Part shown: in pieces, positions 31,513 to 35,297 of the stretch
Layout: every line of letters begins with the position of its first letter
How positions within the stretch are numbered: position 1 is the stretch's first letter
From: an uncultured Selenomonadaceae bacterium
GTDB lineage: Bacteria; Bacillota; Negativicutes; Selenomonadales; Selenomonadaceae
Direction of reading: 5' to 3'
Assembly: GCA_937902665.1 (NCBI GenBank)
Contig: CALELM010000028.1
Location: 1 to 35,297, forward strand
Length of the DNA stretch: 35,297 nt
Made by a program: the position numbers and the translations under genes
The notes under the pieces: generated by a model
The model's database searches: none
Told to the model about the DNA's origin: nothing
The model's input: only the letters and a program-made list of their open reading frames with translations

Positions 31513-34137
31513 TTGAAGTATATGACTGGTAATGAACTGCGTGAAGCATATTTGCAGTTTTTTGCAGAGAAAAAGGGGCATTTGCGGATGCCTAGCTTTT
31601 CTTTGATTCCGCAGGATGATCCGACACTTTTGTTGATCGGTGCAGGCATGGCACCGCTGAAGCCGTTTTTCACAGGCAAGATGAAGCCCCCTCGTACTCG
31701 TGTCACGACAAGCCAGCGCTGTGTTCGCACGGGCGATATTGAAAATGTAGGACGCACGGCTCGTCACCAAACCTATTTCGAGATGCTGGGGAACTTTTCC
31801 TTTGGGGATTATTTCAAGGAGGAGGCAATTCCTTGGGCATGGGAGTTCCTGACGGAAGTTGTGGAGCTTCCAAAGGACAAGCTTTGGGTGTCCGTTTATC
31901 CGAAGGATGAGGAGGCTGTGGCGATTTGGAAGCAGCAGCCGGGCTTTCCGCAGGATCACATCGTCAGAATGGAAGATAATTTTTGGGAGATTGGCCCAGG
32001 CCCGTGCGGTCCGGATTCTGAGATCTATATTGACCTTGGCGAGGAGCGTGGTTGCGGTTCGCCGGATTGCGCCGTTGGCTGCGATTGCGATCGCTTCCTT
32101 GAGATATGGAATCTTGTGTTTACGCAGTATGACAAGCAGGAGGATGGGGAGTATCTGCCTCTTGCGCACAAGAATATTGATACGGGCTGCGGGTTGGAAC
32201 GCTTGGCTTCGGTTGTCCAGAACAAGCGCACGAATTTTGAGACAGATTTGCTGTTCCCAATTATCGAATACGCTGCCAAGGCTTCTGGGGTGACGTATGG
32301 AGAAAATGAGGAGAAGGATGTATCCTTGAAAGTAATCGCCGACCATGCACGCAGCATGGCAATTATGATTATGGATGGGATTCTTCCGTCCAATGAGGGA
32401 CGTGGCTATGTGCTTCGCCGTATCCTTCGTCGTGCGATCCGTCATGGACGTATGCTGGGAATTACGGACAAGTTTTTGGTTGGCGCAGTTGATGCGGTTA
32501 TCAAGATTTATGGAGGAGCGGCCGATTTTCAGGAGCTTGTCAACAAGCAGGATTACATCAAGAAGGTCATTTCCTTGGAAGAGGATCGCTTTGCGGCAAC
32601 TTTGGCGCAGGGCATGGAGCTTTTGGAAGGTCATATTGCAGAAGTCAAGGAAGCAGGCAAGCAGGAGCTTTCTGGGGACATTGGATTCCGTTTGTATGAT
32701 ACCTTTGGGTTCCCTTGGGAATTGACAGAGGAAATTTTGGCAGAAAATGGATTGAAGCTGGACAAGGAAGGCTTCGACAAGGCAATGAACGAGCAGCGTG
32801 AGCGCGCCCGCAATGCTCGTGCGGAAAATGAGCGGGTCGCTGTCCCGGATCTCAGCTCCATTGATACCTCCAGCCTTCGTGTGGACAGTGAGGCAACGGA
32901 AGCAACAGTTGTCGCTATTTGGAAGGACGGGACGCTTGTTGATGAATTGCATGATGGGGAAGAGGCTGGAATTATTTTGGACGTGACACCGTTTTATGCA
33001 GAAGGCGGCGGACAGGTCGGCGATGAAGGTCTTTTGCTGAGTGAGCTTGGCCGTATTCAGGCGAAAAATGCCAAGAAGCTACCGGATGGAACAGTATATC
33101 ACCTCTCCTATGTGGAGGAGGGCATGCTGAAAAAAGGCGACACGGTCAAGATTGAACTCAATCATGAAAGAAAGCTTTCTTCTGCCCGCAATCATACGGC
33201 AACGCATTTGTTGCAGGCGGCACTCAAGAAGGTTGTCGGCAATCAAGTCAATCAGGCAGGTTCCTCCGTATCGCCGGAGAGATTGCGTTTTGACTTCACG
33301 AATTTCGAGCCGGTCAGTGCGCAGCAGCTTGCTGATGTGGAAGAATTGGTCAATGCAGAAATCCTGAAGGGGACAGATGTTGAGATTTCGCACATGAACA
33401 TTGACGAGGCAAAGAAAATGGGAGCCATGGCATTGTTCGGCGAGAAGTATGGAAATATCGTGCGGGTGGTCAAGGTGCCGGGATTCAGCATGGAGCTTTG
33501 CGGAGGCTCGCATGTAAAGAATGTGGGGCAGATTGGGCTCTTCCGTATCGTCAGCGAAACAGGCGTTGCGTCAGGTGTTCGCCGTATCGAGGCAATTACC
33601 GGCAAGGCTGCCTTGGAGCAGGTGAGGCATGAACGCCAGCTTTTGGAGCAGACGGCAGCGCTTCTCAAGACTCGTCCAGAGGATGTTGCAGTACAGGCCG
33701 AAAAGATGCTGGAAGCGCAAAAGGAAATGCAAAAGCAGGTAGATGAATTCAGGGCAGTTCGTGAGAAGGCAGATGCACAGAAGCTTTTGATGGGTGTTGA
33801 GGAAATCAATGGAATCAATTATGTTTCGGGTGGCGCTGAGGCAGAATCCATGGATGCTCTGCGCAATCTTGCAGATGTTGTTATGGAGAAGGTGCAGAAC
33901 TGTGTCGTGGTTCTTGCTGCCGTGAATCAGGATAAGGTAAATTTGGTTGTCAAGGCGGACAAGAATGCTGTAGCAAGAGGAATCCATGCCGGCAAGATTA
34001 TCAAGGAAGCCGCTAAGTTAGTTGGCGGCGGCGGCGGCGGTCGCCCGGATATGGCGCAGGCAGGAGGCAAAAAGCCGGAAAATATCGAGGCTGCCTTTGC
34101 CAAGGCAGAGGAAATGGTTCGTTCTCAGCTTGGCTGA
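31513..34137 (+). CDS. alaS: Alanine--tRNA ligase
   Basis: The 874-residue enzyme charges tRNA-Ala. The N-terminal class II catalytic domain has TGNELREAYLQFFAEKKGH, LLIGAGMAPLKPFFTG, TARHQTYFEMLGNFSFGDYFK and NIDTGCGLERLASV. The editing domain carries the zinc-binding HTATHLL and CGGSHV motifs. The C-terminal C-Ala domain ends with a glycine-rich GGGGGGRPDMAQAGG, which is typical. I use the TTG at 31513, 10 bases after GGAGG, since the next in-frame ATG at 31522 is 19 bases away from it. It sits right after the jet operon but has its own promoter, and a strong terminator follows. Confidence 0.97.
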   Translation: MKYMTGNELREAYLQFFAEKKGHLRMPSFSLIPQDDPTLLLIGAGMAPLKPFFTGKMKPPRTRVTTSQRCVRTGDIENVGRTARHQTYFEMLGNFSFGDYFKEEAIPWAWEFLTEVVELPKDKLWVSVYPKDEEAVAIWKQQPGFPQDHIVRMEDNFWEIGPGPCGPDSEIYIDLGEERGCGSPDCAVGCDCDRFLEIWNLVFTQYDKQEDGEYLPLAHKNIDTGCGLERLASVVQNKRTNFETDLLFPIIEYAAKASGVTYGENEEKDVSLKVIADHARSMAIMIMDGILPSNEGRGYVLRRILRRAIRHGRMLGITDKFLVGAVDAVIKIYGGAADFQELVNKQDYIKKVISLEEDRFAATLAQGMELLEGHIAEVKEAGKQELSGDIGFRLYDTFGFPWELTEEILAENGLKLDKEGFDKAMNEQRERARNARAENERVAVPDLSSIDTSSLRVDSEATEATVVAIWKDGTLVDELHDGEEAGIILDVTPFYAEGGGQVGDEGLLLSELGRIQAKNAKKLPDGTVYHLSYVEEGMLKKGDTVKIELNHERKLSSARNHTATHLLQAALKKVVGNQVNQAGSSVSPERLRFDFTNFEPVSAQQLADVEELVNAEILKGTDVEISHMNIDEAKKMGAMALFGEKYGNIVRVVKVPGFSMELCGGSHVKNVGQIGLFRIVSETGVASGVRRIEAITGKAALEQVRHERQLLEQTAALLKTRPEDVAVQAEKMLEAQKEMQKQVDEFRAVREKADAQKLLMGVEEINGINYVSGGAEAESMDALRNLADVVMEKVQNCVVVLAAVNQDKVNLVVKADKNAVARGIHAGKIIKEAAKLVGGGGGGRPDMAQAGGKKPENIEAAFAKAEEMVRSQLG

Positions 34138-34157
34138 TTAGTTTTTGATCGCAGGAT

Positions 34158-34186
34158 GGGCTGTCGCAGAGCGGCAGCCCTTTGTT
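34158..34186 (+). terminator. Terminator after alaS
   Basis: GGGCTGTCGC (34158-34167) pairs with GCGGCAGCCC (34171-34180) with one wobble and an AGA loop, then TTTGTT. An in-frame TTG at 34182 for the next gene would lie in this tail, which argues for the later start at 34209. Confidence 0.75.
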
Positions 34187-34208
34187 CCTGTTTGTGGGGG
34201 GAGAACTC

Positions 34209-35246
34209 TTGGAAAATGATATCAGTGAGAAGGTAAAGTATTTTGTTCGTTTTGGGCTTTTGGGAATGTTGGCTGTTGCCCTGATTTGCGCAGGCGGCGT
34301 ATGGCTGTATTATCATGGGCATGCTTCCTTTCAGGTAAGGGATGCGCAGGTGACTAGCACAATGGTGGGAGTCAAGGCTCGTGCAAATGGGAAGATTACG
34401 GAAATGCTGGTAAATGACGGGGATCATGTGGAGGCAGGCGATGTCATTGCAAAGGTCAGCGTCAATGTTACAGAGGAACAGATTCAGCAGCTGGAGCAGA
34501 ATTTGAACCTTGCCAAGCAGAATTTAGAACAGATCCAGCAAGGGCAGACCATCACGGTTCCAGTACCGGCTTCCAATGCCGGTGCAAATGCTGCTTCGCA
34601 GGCGGCATTAGCACAGGCGGCTGCCCGCATGCAGCGCATGAACGAATTGTATGAGATGGGAGCAATCAGTGCTGTCAAGCGAGACCAAGCAGCGGCAGAA
34701 TATGCGGAGGCTCAGGCGGCAGCTGCTGCGGCATCGTCAAGCGTGTCCTATCAGACTATGGTGCAGAGAAGCAGTCCTGAAATGATAAAGAGTGCAGAGG
34801 TTCAGGTTCATCAGGCAGAGGCGGCACTGGAAAACGCAAAAAAGGATTCGCAGGCTACGGAGCTGATTGCGCCTGTTTCCGGTACGGTTTACTATACCGA
34901 CCTTCAGGAGAATGCTGAGGTAAAGGCGGGGCAGACTGTCGTAAATATTGGCGATGCAGGCAATATTTGGGTAGAAGCAAGGGTTGCGCCGCATCAATTG
35001 GAAAAGATTCGCTTGGGACAGTTTGTTTCTTATCAGGTAGATGGCAAGAAATTGCAGGGAACAGTTCTGGAAAAAGAAACCGAGGCAGAATCCGCCAACG
35101 GAACAGACAATACGGAAAATACCGATGGAGGTGCACCGACGGCTTCTGCAGATGGGAAAAAAATAGTAAAGGTATCCCTTCCAACCGATATGGTTGCCGG
35201 AATAAAGCCTGGCATGAAGGCAGTCGTGGAATTCTCTGAGGAATAA
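34209..35246 (+). CDS. HlyD/EmrA-type periplasmic adaptor protein
   Basis: The 345-residue protein has one N-terminal membrane helix (LLGMLAVALICAGGVWLYY). A split lipoyl/biotinyl-like domain follows (GVKARANGKITEMLVNDGDHVEAGDVI, later LIAPVSGTVYYTDL). Between them is a coiled-coil hairpin rich in Ala and Gln, and then a beta-barrel domain ending PTDMVAGIKPGMKAVVEFSEE. Such adaptors link an inner-membrane exporter to the outer membrane, in line with a diderm host. The exporter gene is probably beyond the window. Start TTG 34209 is chosen because GGGGGGAG lies 6 bases upstream. Its stop codon TAA is inside repeat copy 2; the length suggests little or nothing was lost. A polar Asn/Thr/Glu-rich insertion lies near residues 298-315. 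Confidence 0.85.
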   Translation: MENDISEKVKYFVRFGLLGMLAVALICAGGVWLYYHGHASFQVRDAQVTSTMVGVKARANGKITEMLVNDGDHVEAGDVIAKVSVNVTEEQIQQLEQNLNLAKQNLEQIQQGQTITVPVPASNAGANAASQAALAQAAARMQRMNELYEMGAISAVKRDQAAAEYAEAQAAAAAASSSVSYQTMVQRSSPEMIKSAEVQVHQAEAALENAKKDSQATELIAPVSGTVYYTDLQENAEVKAGQTVVNIGDAGNIWVEARVAPHQLEKIRLGQFVSYQVDGKKLQGTVLEKETEAESANGTDNTENTDGGAPTASADGKKIVKVSLPTDMVAGIKPGMKAVVEFSEE

Positions 35247-35295
35247 CGAAGCTAAGATGTCCCCTTCTTCAACAGCTTGCTGTAAGTGGGGGAAG
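35243..35295. repeat. 53-bp dispersed repeat, copy 2
   Basis: This is an exact copy, in the same orientation, of 1734-1786. It provides the TAA stop of the adaptor gene and reaches to 2 bases from the window end. The base after the repeat differs from copy 1 (CC instead of TC), so identity stops here. Confidence 0.9.
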
Positions 35296-35297
35296 CC

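Noticed and set aside
31306..32952. Long - strand frame (548 codons) opposite alaS
   Set aside because: Shadow of the alaS coding sequence; low-complexity, Arg/His/Leu-rich translation with no ribosome site seen.

Overview
The window looks like a chromosomal segment of a low-to-moderate G+C member of the Firmicutes, most likely a diderm Negativicutes (Selenomonas-like). The order dgt-dnaG-rpoD, the rplS and lepB genes, a YacL-type PIN/TRAM protein and alaS are typical Firmicutes content. A SYLF-domain exported protein, an HlyD/EmrA-type adaptor and frequent TTG starts fit a Gram-negative-envelope Firmicute. The taxonomic call is inference from gene content only. Both ends carry the same 53-bp repeat and the second copy lies at the very end, so this may be a contig bounded by a multicopy element.

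Layout. (1) 113-1705: an AT-rich AAA ATPase/PD-(D/E)XK gene, followed by repeat copy 1. (2) 1866-12181: housekeeping block, all on the + strand: dgt, dnaG, rpoD, rplS, two tandem lepB genes, tcdA, gpsA, a yacL-like gene and nhaA, with clear hairpin terminators and sigma-A promoters between transcription units. (3) 12257-16409: an AT-rich accessory patch. It holds one intact AlbA_2-type regulator gene carrying a 12-bp tandem repeat, then debris: a type III methyltransferase (mod) remnant with a G9 tract, a RhuM fragment, an unidentified fragment, a small membrane protein and a frameshifted phage tape-measure fragment. (4) 16625-20511: SYLF protein (- strand), a degenerate ImmA/IrrE-like protein, then an HGSNAT-like membrane acyltransferase and a secreted NagZ-type glycosidase that probably act together on amino sugars or cell-wall sugars. 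(5) 20616-23519: a large BvgS-like hybrid histidine kinase on the - strand. (6) 23738-31382: a complete four-gene Wadjet (Jet) anti-plasmid SMC system in the order jetD-jetA-jetB-jetC with overlapping genes, best matching type III. (7) 31513-35246: alaS and an HlyD-type adaptor whose stop codon lies inside repeat copy 2.

How it works together. The core block supplies replication priming (DnaG), the primary sigma factor, L19, signal peptidase, t6A modification, phospholipid precursor synthesis and sodium/proton exchange. The accessory genes sit between core genes: Wadjet, the mod remnant, the AAA/nuclease gene and phage debris. I see no tRNA, rRNA, CRISPR array or intact transposase. The most interesting non-routine items are the Wadjet operon with an inverted repeat over its putative promoter, the mod remnant whose reading frame depends on a poly-G tract, and the 53-bp hairpin repeat that resembles an IS200/IS605-type end.
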